Source: Elymus sibiricus (Eukaryota > Streptophyta > Magnoliopsida > Poales > Poaceae). From it: 64,000 nucleotides of DNA. Within the stretch, counting starts at the first letter, position 1, and each line of letters starts with the position of its first letter. A program made the translations under genes and the position numbers. This document shows positions 35,675-47,332 of this stretch, piece after piece. The stretch is taken from the NCBI GenBank assembly GCA_039707655.1, contig CM077664.1:202052195-202116194 (forward strand), in the 5' to 3' direction. The notes under the pieces are model-generated. The model worked only from the letters and a program-made list of their open reading frames with translations, was not told the origin of the DNA and did no database searches.

Positions 35675-36756
35675 TGTACCTGTGAATAGAGTATCGTCAT
35701 GAGGAAATAGGGAAGAGTCACATGCGTTCTCAGAGATTTTTCAAAATAAACCAGTTGAAGAAATTGACCCTTATCGTCTTGACGCAATTCACTAAGTGTT
35801 CTTGACATAGGTTCCAGAGTTGTACAGATTGAAGCAATTGCACAATTGAGGAATCTAGTTGTTAAGTATAACTTAGATGAAAGTACTCAAGACTGGCCAG
35901 AAGGAAGTGCTGAAAAATTGGAAGAGTAGTAAAAACAGCACTTGAAGATTTTGTGGCAGTGAAAAGATCAAACTTGGGTGGTAAAAATAAATTTTAATTA
36001 CCCCAAGGATGAACTCGATGAACTGGACGACGAGTCGAAGGAAATAGTCAGTTCAGATCTTCCGTGCCCTAACTTGGCGACGAAATACGTCTACGGCGGC
36101 GGCGGAGGTGAAGAAATCCGCGGCGGGCGCGAGTACGACGGCAAAGAAGTCGAGGCAGTGAAGCTCTTCCTCTCCGGTGACGATGAGTTCCAGCGGCGGC
36201 GCTAGGGTTTTGAGAGCGACAGGGGCGCGAGAGTGAAATGAGTTAGGGTTGACGAGGTCAAGCCTTTATATAGGTGCGGTAACAACTGAGAGGTCCGAAG
36301 ATTTTGGACAGATAAGCCCCTGGCGTTTCGCATTTGTGTGACACGCGTCATACATGCATTTTCATCTTTATCCATGCGTGTGAAGCGCGAGATGAAGTTA
36401 CTGTGGCAACCGCCAAAAATTGATTAGAATTTTTTCAAAATGTGTTCGCAATTTCTTCAGCTGTCAAGGACACAGTGAAGACTTTGAACAGTGTCAAGTA
36501 GAACGCACATGAAGAATTTGTGAACAGAGTGTGTTGAGCTTAGCATAGAGGGGAGCGGGTCCGATCACATCCACATAGATGACGAAAAACTCTGTTTGAA
36601 GAAATAGCTATATGTGGATGCTGTTGAGGACATGAAAAACTCAAATATATATATAAACAATAAGCAGTGAAGAATAACCTCAAATGACGAATTTGAAAAG
36701 TTTGACGAAATTGCAAATGACGAAAAACTCAAATTTGAAGAATGTCACAAAGAGGT
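35675..36756 (-). other. Sirevirus 2 spacer upstream of extra ORF
   Basis: No supported gene. GC-rich GGCGGCGGCGGAGG and GCGGGCGCGAG stretches (36095-36130) and ATATATATATAAAC (about 36646) occur. The last five bases (GAGGT, 36752-36756) are the left duplication of the solo LTR. The spacer resumes at 38401. Confidence 0.5.
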
Positions 36757-37076
36757 TGTTAGGGCATATTACTCCCTTAGTGGTTTTGGTGATTGATGAC
36801 AATACCTTTGCGGACTAATCGCGTGCATTGAGCATTTCAGATAATCGACCATATGGCACAAGACGATTCGTGCCCCTCGGAGCTATTATGAAGACGGTGT
36901 TTTTCTTGCGTTTCTTTTTCGGTGGATTTGAGTCGTAGGAACACCGTACTATCAAGAGGGGGTCCGCGTCGGAAAGGTTTGGGTGGAATCAACACGTACA
37001 CACTTTCCTTGCACCCTCTTTCTTTCCCGACTTTGGAGCTTGCCCTTCCTTGTGCTTGAGCCTTCTTGAAGCACAT

Positions 37077-37620
37077 AAGCGGTAGTACCGCTCATCTGCA
37101 CGGTAGTACCGCTCCAACGGTACTACCGCAGTTTAGTGCTACTAGGACTTCCGCTTATTTTAGGGTTCTGTAACTGAGCGGTAGTCGAGCGGTAGTTATG
37201 CACGGTAGTACCGCTCCAGCAGTACTACGGCCCTTAACCACCACTCCACTACCGCTGGTTCACTGGACTTCTATGTACTAAGCGGAAGTACCGCCCTGTG
37301 GAGCGGTAGTACCGCTCCAGCGGAACTAGCGCTGTTGCACTACCGCAGGGAGTACCGCTTATTTCTGTCTTTTGGATTGCTCTGCCCTTCGGGCAGTAGT
37401 AGAGCGGTAGTACCGCTCTGTGCGGCACTACCGCGCTGCCCTCCTCTACTTCCGCTACTTCTACCAGTTGCTCAACACCAAGAGGTAGTACCGCTGGTGG
37501 GAGCGGTAGTACCGCTCCGGCGGCACTACCGCCTCCCTGACGTGCTCAGTTGTACGCTACTGCTAGAACTACCGTGCCAGCAGAAGTACCGCCCGTCAGA
37601 GCGGTACTACCGCTTGTGCA
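37077..37620. repeat. Palindrome array GAGCGGTAGTACCGCTC
   Basis: Over a dozen copies of GCGGTAGTACCGC or half-copies (GCGGTAGTACC, GGTACTACCGC) are spread over about 540 bp upstream of the LTR TATA box. Each full copy is a near-perfect palindrome able to form a hairpin. Dense palindromic motifs in U3 are reported for Sireviruses and may act in cis in transcription. The spacing is irregular, so it is not a simple satellite. Confidence 0.85.
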
Positions 37621-37658
37621 CGGGCAGAGGGTGCATAATGGTTGGATCTTTCCCCCTC

Positions 37659-37666
37659 TATATAAG
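37659..37666 (+). promoter_or_regulatory. TATA box of the solo LTR
   Basis: TATATAAG within CCCCCTCTATATAAGGGAG, just downstream of the palindrome array. This is the expected layout of a U3 promoter. Confidence 0.55.
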
Positions 37667-38603
37667 GGAGTCATCTTCCCCCAAGTTGACTTACCTCTTC
37701 CTCCCCCAAGCTCCATTGTTGCTCCTAAGCTCAAACTCGCCCGATCTCTCTCCCTAGCCAATCAAACTTGTTGATTCTTTGGGGATTGGTTGAGAAGGCC
37801 TAGATCTACACTTCCACCAAGAGACATTTGATTCCCCCCACTAATCCCTTGCGGATCTTGTTACTCTTGGGTGTTTGAGCACCCTAGACGGTTGAGGTCA
37901 CCTCGAAGCCACATTTCATTGTGGTGAAGCTCCGTGGTGGTGTTGGGAGCCTCCAATTAAGTTGTGGAGATTGCCCCAACCTTGTTTGTAAAGGTTCGGT
38001 CGCTGCCTTCAAGGGCACCACTAGTGGAATCACGGCACCTCGCATTGTGTGAGGGCGTGAGGAGAATACGGTGGCCCTAGTGGCTTCTTGGGGAGCATTG
38101 TGCCTCCACACCGCTCCAACGGAGACGTACTTCCTCTCAAAGGGAAGGAACTTCGGAAACACATCCTCGTCTTCACCGGCTCCACTTGTGGTTACTTCTT
38201 ACCTTTACTTTGTGCTTGCTTTACTTGTGTTATATCCTTTGCTTGCTTGTGTTGTTGTTGTTGTTAGCATTATATAGGTTGCTCACCTAGTTGCACATCT
38301 AGACAACCTATTTTGTTGCTAACCCTAATTTGATAAGAAAAGCTAAAAATTGGTAGTTGCCTAATCACCCCCCCTCTAGTCAACTATATCGATCCTTTCA
38401 GAGGTGGTGGCGTTACCCACCGTATAAGAACTATGATGATTTCAGACACCGCGTACAATTGTCGTAGGGTTCTGAGAATCAAGTTCTTCATTAATTTCTT
38501 CACACTTAGAGGGTTAGTCTTCATTGATTGAAGAAAAACATTACTTCATGTGTTGTGCATCAAAGTCATCAAGAATGCATAAGCGTTAGGATGTGTGTCC
38601 TTT

Positions 38604-41003
38604 TCAAAGGACATTCAAAGATTCTAGGATGTTTAGCTCACACCGCAACATGCAAAACATTCTCTCATCCAAGGGCTTAGTGAAGATATCTGCAAGCTGG
38701 TCTTCTGTCTTCACGTGGTCGATGACGATGTCTCCCTTCAGCACATGATCACGAAGAAAATGGTGACGAATCTCAATATGCTTTGTCCTTGAGTGTTGCA
38801 CTGGGTTGTGGGCGATCTTGATGGCGCTCTCATTGTCACAGTAGAGTGGCACTTTCTTCACGTTGACGCCATAGTCCTTGAGGGTTTGCTTCATCCATAG
38901 TAACTGAGAGCAGCAGGCGCCAGCAGCAATGTACTCAGCCTCGGCAGTGGAAAGTGAAACACAGTTCTGCTTCTTCGAGGACCAACATACAAGAGATCTT
39001 CCGAGGAAATGGCATGTGCTTGATGTTGACTTGCGATCCACACGATCACCAGCATAATCAGAATCGGAATATCCAGCAAGATCAAGTGATGAGCCCTTGG
39101 GATACCATAATCCAAGCGTTGGAGTGTGAGCTAAATATTGAAGAATTCGTTTCACAGCCTGGTGGTGTGATTCCTTCGGTGACGCTTGAAAGCGGGCACA
39201 CATGCAAACGCTAAGCATAATATCTGGCCTAGATGCACATAGGTAAAGCAGTGAACCAATGATGGAGCGATATACCTTCTGATCGAAATCTTTACCATTT
39301 TCGTCAGTGTTGAGTTGGCCATTTGTTGGCATTGGTATCTTGAGGCCTTTGCAATCTTGCATTCCGAATTTCTTCAAGCAGTCTTTGAGATATTTCTCCT
39401 GAGATATGAAGATGCCATTGGGTTGTTGACGAATTTGAAGCCCGAGGAAGAATTTCAACTCCCCCATCATAGACATCTGATATTCTTCTTGCATCATATG
39501 AGAAAATTCATCACTGTATTTCTTGTTAGTGCAACCAAAGATAATATCATCAACATATATTTGGCATATGAACAGTTCACCATCATAAGATTTAGTAAAA
39601 ATAGTAGGGTCAAGTGAACCGGGCTTGAACCCCTTTTTCTTCAGGAATTCCTTCAGTGTATCATACCAAGCCCTAGGGGCCTGCTTGAGGCCATAGAGAG
39701 CCTTGTTGAGTCTGAAGACTTTGTCAGGATGCTTTGGATCCTCAAAACCTGGTGGTTTAGCAACATATACTTCTTCCTCAAGCTTACCATTGAGGAATGC
39801 ACTTTTCACATCCATTTGATATAAGAGGATGTCATGATGGTTAGCATATGCAAGCAATATACGAATGGCTTCAAGCCTAGCAACAGGTGCGAATGTTTCA
39901 TCAAAATCAATACCCTCAACCTGTGTGTAGCCTTGAGCAACAAGACGGGCCCTATTCCTCACCACTTGGCCATTTTCGTCTTGTTTGTTGCGGTAGATCC
40001 ACTTAGTGCCGATGACATTGTGCTTGCATGGATCTGGACGCTTAACAAGCTCCCACACATTGTTGAGCTCGAACTTTCGCAATTCATCTTGCATTGCTTG
40101 AATCCATTCAGGTTCCAGAAAGGCTTCATCAACTTTGGTGGGCTCTGAAATAGAGACAAACGTGTAATGCCCACAAAAGTTAGCTAAATGTGAAGCTCTT
40201 GAGCGAGTGAGGGGACCAGGTGCATTGATGTTGTCGAGGATCTTCTCAATCTGCACTTCATTTGCCACTCGTGGATGTGCTGGACGAGGGCCTTGTTGTT
40301 GTTGTTGCCGTGCAGAATCCTCAGCATCATTTTCGTCAGGATGTTCATTTTCTTCACGACGAGGAACAACCACTTCTTCATCAGGAGCTATTTCTTCACT
40401 GGGCACAATTTCACCAGTGCCCATCAGCTTGATAGATTCCTCAGGAGGCATTTCATCTAGCACAGGAGGCAGGTGCTCTCTTTGCGAGCCGTTAGTTTCA
40501 TCGAACCGCACATCTACAGTTTCAACAACCTTGTGGTGGAAGGAGTTGAAGACTCTGTAGGTGTGCGAGTCCTTTTCGTAACCAAGCATAAAACCTTCAT
40601 GTGCTTTCGGTGCAAATTTAGAATTGTGATGAGAATCTCTAATCCAACATTTAGCACTGAAGACTTTGAAATAACTCACATTGGGTTTCTTGTCAGTGAG
40701 GAGCTCATATGAGGTCTTCTTGAGGAATTTGTGAAGATATACCCGGTTGATGATGTGGCATGCAGTGTCAATTGCTTCAGGCCAGAAGTGACGAGGTGTC
40801 TTGTATTCATCAAGCATAGTACGCGCCATCTCGATGAGGGTTCTGTTCTTGCGCTCCACGACTCCATTCTGCTGAGGCGTGTAGGGAGCAGAGAGCTCAT
40901 GAGTGATACCAAGTTCATCAAGATAGTCGTCGAGGCCAGTGTTCTTGAACTCAGTGCCATTGTCACTCCTGATGTGCTTGATCTTGAGACCATAATTCAT
41001 CAT
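38604..41003 (-). CDS. pol: Sirevirus 2 pol, open INT-RT-RNase H part
   Basis: 799 open codons, internal to pol rather than a natural start. Starts inside the integrase core with [12 protein letters not shown] (second catalytic Asp) and [15 protein letters not shown] (catalytic Glu). RT follows with [12 protein letters not shown] and [11 protein letters not shown] (catalytic Asp-Asp). RNase H has [38 protein letters not shown] and the C-terminal [14 protein letters not shown]. The stop lies at 38604-38606. No internal stop or shift disrupts RT or RNase H, and RT is closely similar to that of Sirevirus 1. Upstream damage (next entry) means no complete polyprotein is possible. Confidence 0.93.
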   Translation of the reverse strand: MMNYGLKIKHIRSDNGTEFKNTGLDDYLDELGITHELSAPYTPQQNGVVERKNRTLIEMARTMLDEYKTPRHFWPEAIDTACHIINRVYLHKFLKKTSYELLTDKKPNVSYFKVFSAKCWIRDSHHNSKFAPKAHEGFMLGYEKDSHTYRVFNSFHHKVVETVDVRFDETNGSQREHLPPVLDEMPPEESIKLMGTGEIVPSEEIAPDEEVVVPRREENEHPDENDAEDSARQQQQQGPRPAHPRVANEVQIEKILDNINAPGPLTRSRASHLANFCGHYTFVSISEPTKVDEAFLEPEWIQAMQDELRKFELNNVWELVKRPDPCKHNVIGTKWIYRNKQDENGQVVRNRARLVAQGYTQVEGIDFDETFAPVARLEAIRILLAYANHHDILLYQMDVKSAFLNGKLEEEVYVAKPPGFEDPKHPDKVFRLNKALYGLKQAPRAWYDTLKEFLKKKGFKPGSLDPTIFTKSYDGELFICQIYVDDIIFGCTNKKYSDEFSHMMQEEYQMSMMGELKFFLGLQIRQQPNGIFISQEKYLKDCLKKFGMQDCKGLKIPMPTNGQLNTDENGKDFDQKVYRSIIGSLLYLCASRPDIMLSVCMCARFQASPKESHHQAVKRILQYLAHTPTLGLWYPKGSSLDLAGYSDSDYAGDRVDRKSTSSTCHFLGRSLVCWSSKKQNCVSLSTAEAEYIAAGACCSQLLWMKQTLKDYGVNVKKVPLYCDNESAIKIAHNPVQHSRTKHIEIRHHFLRDHVLKGDIVIDHVKTEDQLADIFTKPLDERMFCMLRCELNILESLNVL

Positions 41004-41761
41004 GGCCCGATTGGAGAATCGTCTGAAGACATTCTAAACTTCAGTCTTGTAGGTAATGATGTGCACCCAGGTGTAGCGAGAGTAGTCATCAACAATGATG
41101 AATCCGTAGAAATATGATGCATTGGTTAGTGTGGCATAATGTGTAGGACCAAACAGATCCAGATGAAGTAATTCAAAGGGACGAGTAGTGGTCATGATTG
41201 TCTTTGCCATGTGCTTGGATCTAGTCATCTTTCCAGACTCACAAGCACCACAGAGGTGATCCTTGACGAATTTGACACCCTCAACGCCAATGATGTGCTT
41301 CTCTTGACGAGAGTGCTCAAATTCCTCATTTCAGCATGTCCAAGTCGTTGATGCCATAGCCAGCATTCCGAAGCTTTTGCCATTTGACATGTTGCAGGCT
41401 TAGGACCTGTAGAGAAATCTACAATGTACAAGTCACCTTTCCTAAAGCCTTCGAAGACTTTGGATTTGTCAGATTCCAACAGCACAATGCATCTATATTT
41501 GCCAAAGATGACAATCATATCAAGATCACAGAGCATTGAGACAGACATGAGGTTGTATCCAAGGGACTTGACGAGCATCACCTTTTCCATGTGTCGATCC
41601 TTTGAAATGGCAACCTTACCTAGACCCAATACCTTGCTTTTTTCCTTTGTCAGCGTAAGTGATATGCTTCAGATGAGACTGAGTAAGGGGAGCATCAGTG
41701 AGGAGATTCCTATCTCCAGTCATATGATTTGTGCAGCCACTGTCCAAGACTCATTCAATGG
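41004..41761 (-). pseudogene. pol: Sirevirus 2 pol, broken protease and integrase N-terminus
   Basis: Minus-strand remnants upstream of the open pol part. The protease motif DSGCTNHMTGD is at about 41745-41713. A frameshift near 41640 leads to GLGKVAISKD and the pre-integrase block WLWHQRLGH (about 41365). A second shift near 41300 leads to the integrase HLDLFGPTHYA (first catalytic Asp) at about 41160. A TAG at 41034-41036 separates it from the open part. All key motifs can be found, but in three frames. Confidence 0.85.
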
Positions 41762-42011
41762 CTGAAGGTGTATCATCCTGTAGAAGCATTAGTCTGACTT
41801 ACAAATTCATATGCTTCAAAGTGAAGAATATGATAATGATCAATTTCGTCAGACAATTTCATCAAGGAATAATATCTAGCAGCATAAGGGATGTGTGAAA
41901 TGAAGCATTCATTTCATCGTGATTAGCCTGCATCTCAACAGGCATTTTGTCAGGTCTTCAGCAAATTCATCAGACATTTTGTTGTCTGAAGACCTGACCC
42001 TGCAGAAGAGA

Positions 42012-44568
42012 TTAGTTCTTCTTCTTAACCACCCACATCTGAATGGGTGGCTGAGAAGCAATGTGGCGAAGTGCATTAATGGAGAACTTAGGCATTGAAG
42101 AATATGCATTTCTCTTCACAGGAGGGTTATAGTAATTGAATGAATAAGCAGAGAAATTCCTCGAAGATTTGTGAACATAGTGATTCAAAGAATAATGCTC
42201 ATATTCATCAAAACCATGTTTCTTTCCCTGCGAAACAGAGGCATTAGTGCGACCATAAGTGGGTCTGCGTCCATTTGACGACTTTGATCCCTATGAAGAA
42301 TTTGCCCTGGGAAGTTTCTTCTTCATCGGTGGTGTCATGATGACATTCACCTAAAGATTTTCCAGAAGGCTTTTAGGAACCTAGATTTTCTTCACAGGTG
42401 GACCGTTCCTGCAGTTAGTACCAATGAATCTGGCAAAGACCTCACCATTCTGATTCTTGAACAGTTTATAGTTGGAGTCAAATGACTCATCTGAAGAATA
42501 TGAAGAATCACAAGTATAGCCAGATAAAGTGGATGGGTCTAGTGGAGGTCCCTTTGCAGCAACCCATGTGATTTTGGGATACTGCTCAGGCTTCCAATAC
42601 GAACCATCAGCGTTGAGCTTTCTCTCAAAGGCAATACCCTCTTTCCTAGGGTTCCTGTGAAGAATTTGCTTTTTGAGCACGTCACACAGGGTTTGATGCC
42701 CTTTGAGGCTTTTGTACAAGCCAGTGACATACAATTCCTTCAGCCCTGCATTTTCATCAGTATTCCCGGTGGCTTCCTCAAGTGAGGGGTTAGGGGACAC
42801 CGTAGCAGTTGAAGCAATTGCAAGTACAGAAGCATTTGAACATTCAGCTGAAGAATTAGCATTATCACGTTCAAGGCATTTTAGGCATGGTGCAACAAAT
42901 TCTTCCTGAGCGGTACTGATCTGCTGAGCGAGGAGTGAATCATTTTCTTTTTGAAGATCATCATGAGACGCTCTCAGCTTCTCGAGATCTTGCTTCCTTT
43001 GAAGAAATTCATAGGACAGCTTCTCATGTTCAGCTGAGAGGGACACATGACGACTTTCAAGTTCGTCATATTGAGACTTAAGCCTTCTGAGATCCTCATA
43101 CAAAGCTTGACTACGATCCATTTCCTCGTCCAACAGGTCATCGCTTTTGTCTAGCAGTTTTTGAATCTTTTCCATGGCATGTTGTTGCTCAGTTGCAATT
43201 TTAGCAAGTTTCTTATAGCTTGGTTTAGATTCACACTCAGAGTCATCATCACTGGAAGTTTCAAAGTAAGCTTCTCGTGAGGTTACCTTTTGCACCTCGA
43301 GCCATGAAGCAATAGGTGGGAGTGTAGTCATCAGCGCAGTCATCATTGTTGGTGGAGATACCATTATCCTCGGTGTTGAAGATGGACTTGCTGACGTACT
43401 CAGTAGCGACTGCAAGGCTTGCCACACCAGTGTCTGACTCCTCCTCAGATTCATCAGCTTGCTAATCATCAGATTCTTCTTTAGAATCAATTTCCTTCCC
43501 AAGAAATGCACGAGCTTTGCTAGAGCTAGATTTCTCGTGAGATGAGGACTTTGATGAAGACTTTGAGGACTTTGATGAGGACTTTGAGGACTTCTTCTTT
43601 TTCCCATCAGACTCATCATCATCCCAGCTCTTCTTCTTCTTCTTCAGCCAAAGAGGGCAGTCGGCGATGTAGTGGCCTGGCTTCTTGCATTTGTGACAGG
43701 TTCTTTTGTTGTAGTCTCGAGCAGACGCTTCTCCAGTGTTTTTCGAGTCATACTTTGAAGATTTTCCAAATTGGTTCTTCTTGGAAAACTTCTGGAACTT
43801 CTTCACCAGCATAGCCAGTTCTCTGCCAATTTCCTCAGCACCGTCAGAGCTGTTCTCATATTCCTTTTCTTCTTCAGATGAAGAAATAGCCTTGGCTTTT
43901 GCTTTAGCCTTCAGAGCGCGAGGACGACCATAACTGCGTCCATACATATCTCTCTTCTCTGCTTGCTGAAATTCATGTGTGTTGAGCCTCTCAAGAATGT
44001 CAGCAGGATCCAGTGACTTGTAATCAGGGCGCTCTTGTATCATCAGTGCCAAAGTGTCGAAGGAACTGTCCAGAGACCTCAGCAATTTCTTCACCACCTC
44101 ATGATCGGTGATGTCAGCAGCACCAAGAGCTTGAAGCTCATTGGAGATATCAGTGGGGCGGTTGAAGGTTTGCTGTACATTTTCGTTGTCGAGTCTTTTG
44201 AAGCGATTGAAGAGATTGCGCAGAACATCAACTCGGGAGTCACGTTGAGTAGAAACACCCTCATTCACTTTTGAAAGCCGGTCCCAGATAAGCTTCGAGG
44301 TTTCCAGTGCACTCACTCTGCCATACTGTCCTTTGTTGAGATGACCACAAATGATGTTCTTTGCTTGAGAGTCCAGTTGCTTGAATCGCTTCACGTCAGC
44401 AGCATTGATACTTGGTGAAATGGTGGGGACGCCGTTCTCGACGACGAACCAGAGATCGTTGTCAATAGCCTCAAGATGCATTCGCATCTTGTTCTTTCAG
44501 TAGGGATAGTCTGTGCCATCGAAGATGGGGCACGCAGCGGAGATCTTGATCATACCTGCGGTCGACAT
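42012..44568 (-). pseudogene. gag: Sirevirus 2 gag, broken
   Basis: Starts MSTAGMIKISAACPIFDG at 44568; the Trp codon expected after DYPY (compare YPFWKEK in Sirevirus 1) is TGA. The frame then stays open from 44487 to a stop at 43462, with a zinc knuckle CHKCKKPGHYIADC (about 43705-43664) and a Ser/Lys-rich tail. It continues past the stop, shifts frame near 43300, and runs through an acidic stretch and coiled coil (EKIQKLLDKSDDLLDEEMDR) to 42381. More stops follow before the conserved end MWVVKK at about 42035-42015. The layout matches Sirevirus 1 gag closely. Confidence 0.85.
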
Positions 44569-44621
44569 AACTAAAACTCCAGGTGGTTAAACCAAAATCA
44601 CACAAAATAAGGGAGTACCTT

Positions 44622-44633
44622 GCTCTGATACCA
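44622..44633 (-). other. Primer binding site of Sirevirus 2
   Basis: GCTCTGATACCA on the plus strand is TGGTATCAGAGC on the coding strand: initiator tRNA-Met site two bases from the LTR end. Confidence 0.9.
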
Positions 44634-44635
44634 AT

Positions 44636-45893
44636 TGAAAGCGCAGGTTATCTCCCAGAGGGGGGTGAATGGGAGATTATTAGAAATTCGTCAAACTCTG
44701 AAGAATTTGACGAAGATCAGAGTGAAGAAATAGAAACGCAAGGGAAACTAAGTCATCACAGAATCAGAGTACATGCGATCAAGATACATAAGAGTGAAGA
44801 ACATGCAATCATACAATCATACAAGCATGCAGAATGTGAACTGAGGAAATAAAAGATAACATGATCAAATACTTCAGTTCAAATTCGTCAGAGGATAGAT
44901 CACAAATTCTTCAGCAGCGGAATAAAGTAAGAGAGGGTGAGGAATTTGAAACCAGGTTGACTCGGTGAAGACAATGGAATTTGGTAGACCAGTTCTAGTT
45001 GATGTATCAACTGTATGTCTAGTTGAGGCAGTTGAGTCGCAACTCAGAGAACACTTAGTCCTCACCGTATTCCTCTTGAGGTAAGGTCACTTAGACCTCG
45101 CCCAATCACTCATGGTAAGTCTTCAAGGTAGATTTCCGAAACCTTCAGACTTGTTCACCGACACGCCACAATTACTCTTGGGTGCTCAGAACATGACGCC
45201 TAACCGTCTGGAGGAATGACAGTCCACAAAGGTAACAAGCGTCGGATCACACAGATCAATCTCTTCAGTGATGCTCAATCACTTAGGCTCTGGTTGGGTT
45301 TTTCCTCACTTGGGTTCACTCAAAGTCGTCAGAGGATGGGTTGCTCTCAAATGACAAGTGTCAAGTACTCTCGGAGCAGCCAACCAACAAGTGGTTGTGG
45401 GGGCGGCTATTTATAGCCAGGGGTAACCCGACATGAATTGTCATAAATGCCCTTCTTTGATTCGACCGTTGTCAGGATAAGGATCCACTCGATAGCTGGC
45501 ACGCGGCGCAGCAACGGTCTGAAAATTGAACTCTCAATTTCGTCAGGGCACTCAATTTCCTCATGGTAGGCAGATCGCACTGGCGAACTCCTAACTCCTC
45601 AGCCTGACCAAATTCGTCAGCGACCAGATGAACTTCGTCACTGTCGCTAGCAAATGCGTCAGCTGTACTGGAGATTTCCAAAGGCTTCACTCGAAGCGGC
45701 TTTTGTGTATAGGTTTGAGTAAGTTTGAGCATCACTTTGGAAATGTGAAATATGTTTCACCTAGACCCCCTTTAACAGTACGGTTTTTCCTATGACTCAA
45801 ATAAGAAGAGAAGAAACTATGAAAACCAAAGTCTTCAAGTTTCAAAGTCTTCATATCAATTTCTTCAAAGGCCGTACCAATTTCATCACCAAA
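44636..45893 (-). repeat. 5' LTR of Sirevirus 2, outer end missing
   Basis: The inner end reads CA on the minus strand (TGAAAGCGCAGG on plus). A TATA box TATAAATA (45409-45416, inverted) sits in the same GGCTATAAATAGCC palindrome as Sirevirus 1. GAGTCATAGG...CCGTACTGTTAA near 45770-45800 matches the Sirevirus 1 LTR (GAGTCATAGGACCACCGTAC, about 22715), so U3 extends to at least 45800. The expected outer TG end is not found. The boundary near 45894 is approximate, where unrelated GC-rich sequence begins. Confidence 0.75.
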
Positions 45894-46080
45894 CCGTTGA
45901 TGGAGCCGCGCCATGGCGGCTCGGGATCGAGCACCGGCAGCCCCGTGAGATCGAATCAAGGAGAAAATGCAGCGATGAGTGTAGAACCTCTATGGTGGCG
46001 TCGAGTAGGCCTATATGCATCTTCATATTGTTCCTGGATGTTCGTAGGGCGATTTTTTTTCTCTACTACGTTTCCCAACA
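45894..46080 (-). repeat. LTR fragment of another element
   Basis: On the minus strand it starts TGTTGGGAAACGTAGTAGAG, a typical start for several Triticeae LTR families, and stops after about 187 bp at the Sirevirus 2 junction. No internal landmarks are left. The left boundary is approximate. Confidence 0.5.
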
Positions 46081-47332
46081 ACTTCAGTGATCGTGACAAT
46101 CCTGTGAAGACCACGACGACGTCGACGGCCACAACAATGCTTCAATGACCACGACAACGTGTCGTGATAGTGTCGATGACCGCGGCCATGTTGTGAGGCG
46201 TGCTTCAATGATCATGGCAATGCTTCGCCGACCACGACGACAAGGCTTGTCAAGACGTCATCGACGAGCGTGGCCATGCAACGAGGCATGCTTCAATGAT
46301 CATGGCAATGCTTCAATGACCACGACGACGTCGACGACCACGCAATGCTTCGACGACGAGACTTATCGTGACGTCGTCGATGACCACGGCCATGTTGCGA
46401 GGCATGCATCAATGATCGTGGCAATGCTTAGAAGACCACAACGACGAGGCTTGCCACGACGTCGTTCACGAGCGTGACCATGCAACGAGCCGTGCTTCAG
46501 TGATCATGGCAATGCTTCTACGACCACACAATGCTTCGACGACGAGGCTTGTCGTGACATCGTCGACGACCGCGGCCATGTCACAAGGCATGCATCAATG
46601 ATCGAGGCAATGCTTAGAAGACCACGACGACGTCGATGGCCGCGGCAATGCTTCAACGACCACGACAACGAGGTGTGTCGTGACGATGTCGACGACCGCG
46701 ATCATGCTGTGAGGCGTGCTTCAGTTATCGTGGCAATGCTTTGACGACCACGACGACGTCAACGGCCACGCAATGCTTCGACGAGCACGACGACAAGGCT
46801 TGTTGTGACGTCGTCGATGACCGTGGCCATGCAACGAGGTGTGCTTCAGTGATCGTGGCAATGCTTTGACAACCATGGTGACATCGACCGCCGCGGCAAT
46901 GCTGCGAGGCATGCTTAAATGATTGGGGCAATGCTTCGACGACGACGACAACGAGGCTTGCCATGATGGCGTCGACGACCGCAACCATGCAACGAGGTGT
47001 GCTTCAACGGTCGTGGCAATGCTTCGATGACCACGACGATGTTGATGGGTGTTGTGGTCGGGCAGGCCATCGCGGGTGCTTTTGCAATGACAATTGTGTT
47101 GTTGCGACAACGACATCGCTTCTGTAACAGCGGGGCACTGTTGTGACAACGAGAGTGTTTGCAAAGGAAAGCACGATGCTCCTGCAACGGCGGCCCTGCG
47201 ATGACAACAACATTTCTGCAACAGCGACGCTATTGCAATGACGACGACGCCACAACTACGATGGTGTTGTGGGGTGCTGACGCACGTCGTCGCGATCCAG
47301 TGACGGATGCATTGTGAGCCAACAAGCTAGAA
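46081..47332. repeat. Degenerate GC-rich tandem repeat field
   Basis: Irregular units built from words such as GCTTCGACGACCACGACGACG, GGCAATGCTTC, CCGCGGCCATG and GCGAGGC(A/G)TGCTTCA recur many times in 46.1-47.05 kb. A segment richer in GTTGCGACAACGAC words follows (47.09-47.25 kb). Open frames on both strands (Thr/Ser/Arg or His/Arg rich) arise from the repeat and lack domain features. It may be an expanded interior of the element whose LTR fragment lies at 45894-46080; this is inference. Confidence 0.6.

Larger units (their letters stand above)
36757..38400 (+). repeat. Solo LTR of a Sirevirus-like element
   Basis: TGTTAGGGCATATTACTCCC to CGATCCTTTCA, 1644 bp, flanked by GAGGT at 36752-36756 and 38401-38405. 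There is no primer site, polypurine tract or coding region, so this is a solo LTR left by recombination between two LTRs of a full element. The first bases resemble the LTR start at 63369 and the end (CACCCCCCCTCTAGTCAAC) resembles other Sirevirus LTR ends. TATATAAG at about 37659-37666 gives the plus orientation. It interrupts the pol-to-extra-ORF spacer of Sirevirus 2. Confidence 0.92.
32137..45893 (-). mobile_element. Sirevirus 2 (Ty1/copia, Maximus-like), nested, minus strand
   Basis: Read right to left: 5' LTR, initiator-Met primer site, gag, pol, spacer, extra ORF. The extra ORF is cut by the insertions at 32136 and 23710; its 3' end and 3' LTR lie left of the window. A solo LTR sits in its spacer at 36757-38400. 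The gene order equals that of Sirevirus 1, but protein and DNA similarity is only moderate, so it is a different family or subfamily. The 5' LTR lacks its outer end where foreign LTR sequence begins near 45894. Confidence 0.88.

Noticed and set aside
37335..37774. 140-codon and 74-codon ORFs in the solo LTR
   Set aside because: They cross the palindrome array and the LTR promoter; no gene-like features.
46145..47255. Thr/Ser/Arg and His/Arg-rich frames
   Set aside because: Generated by the degenerate CGACGACCACGACG repeats.
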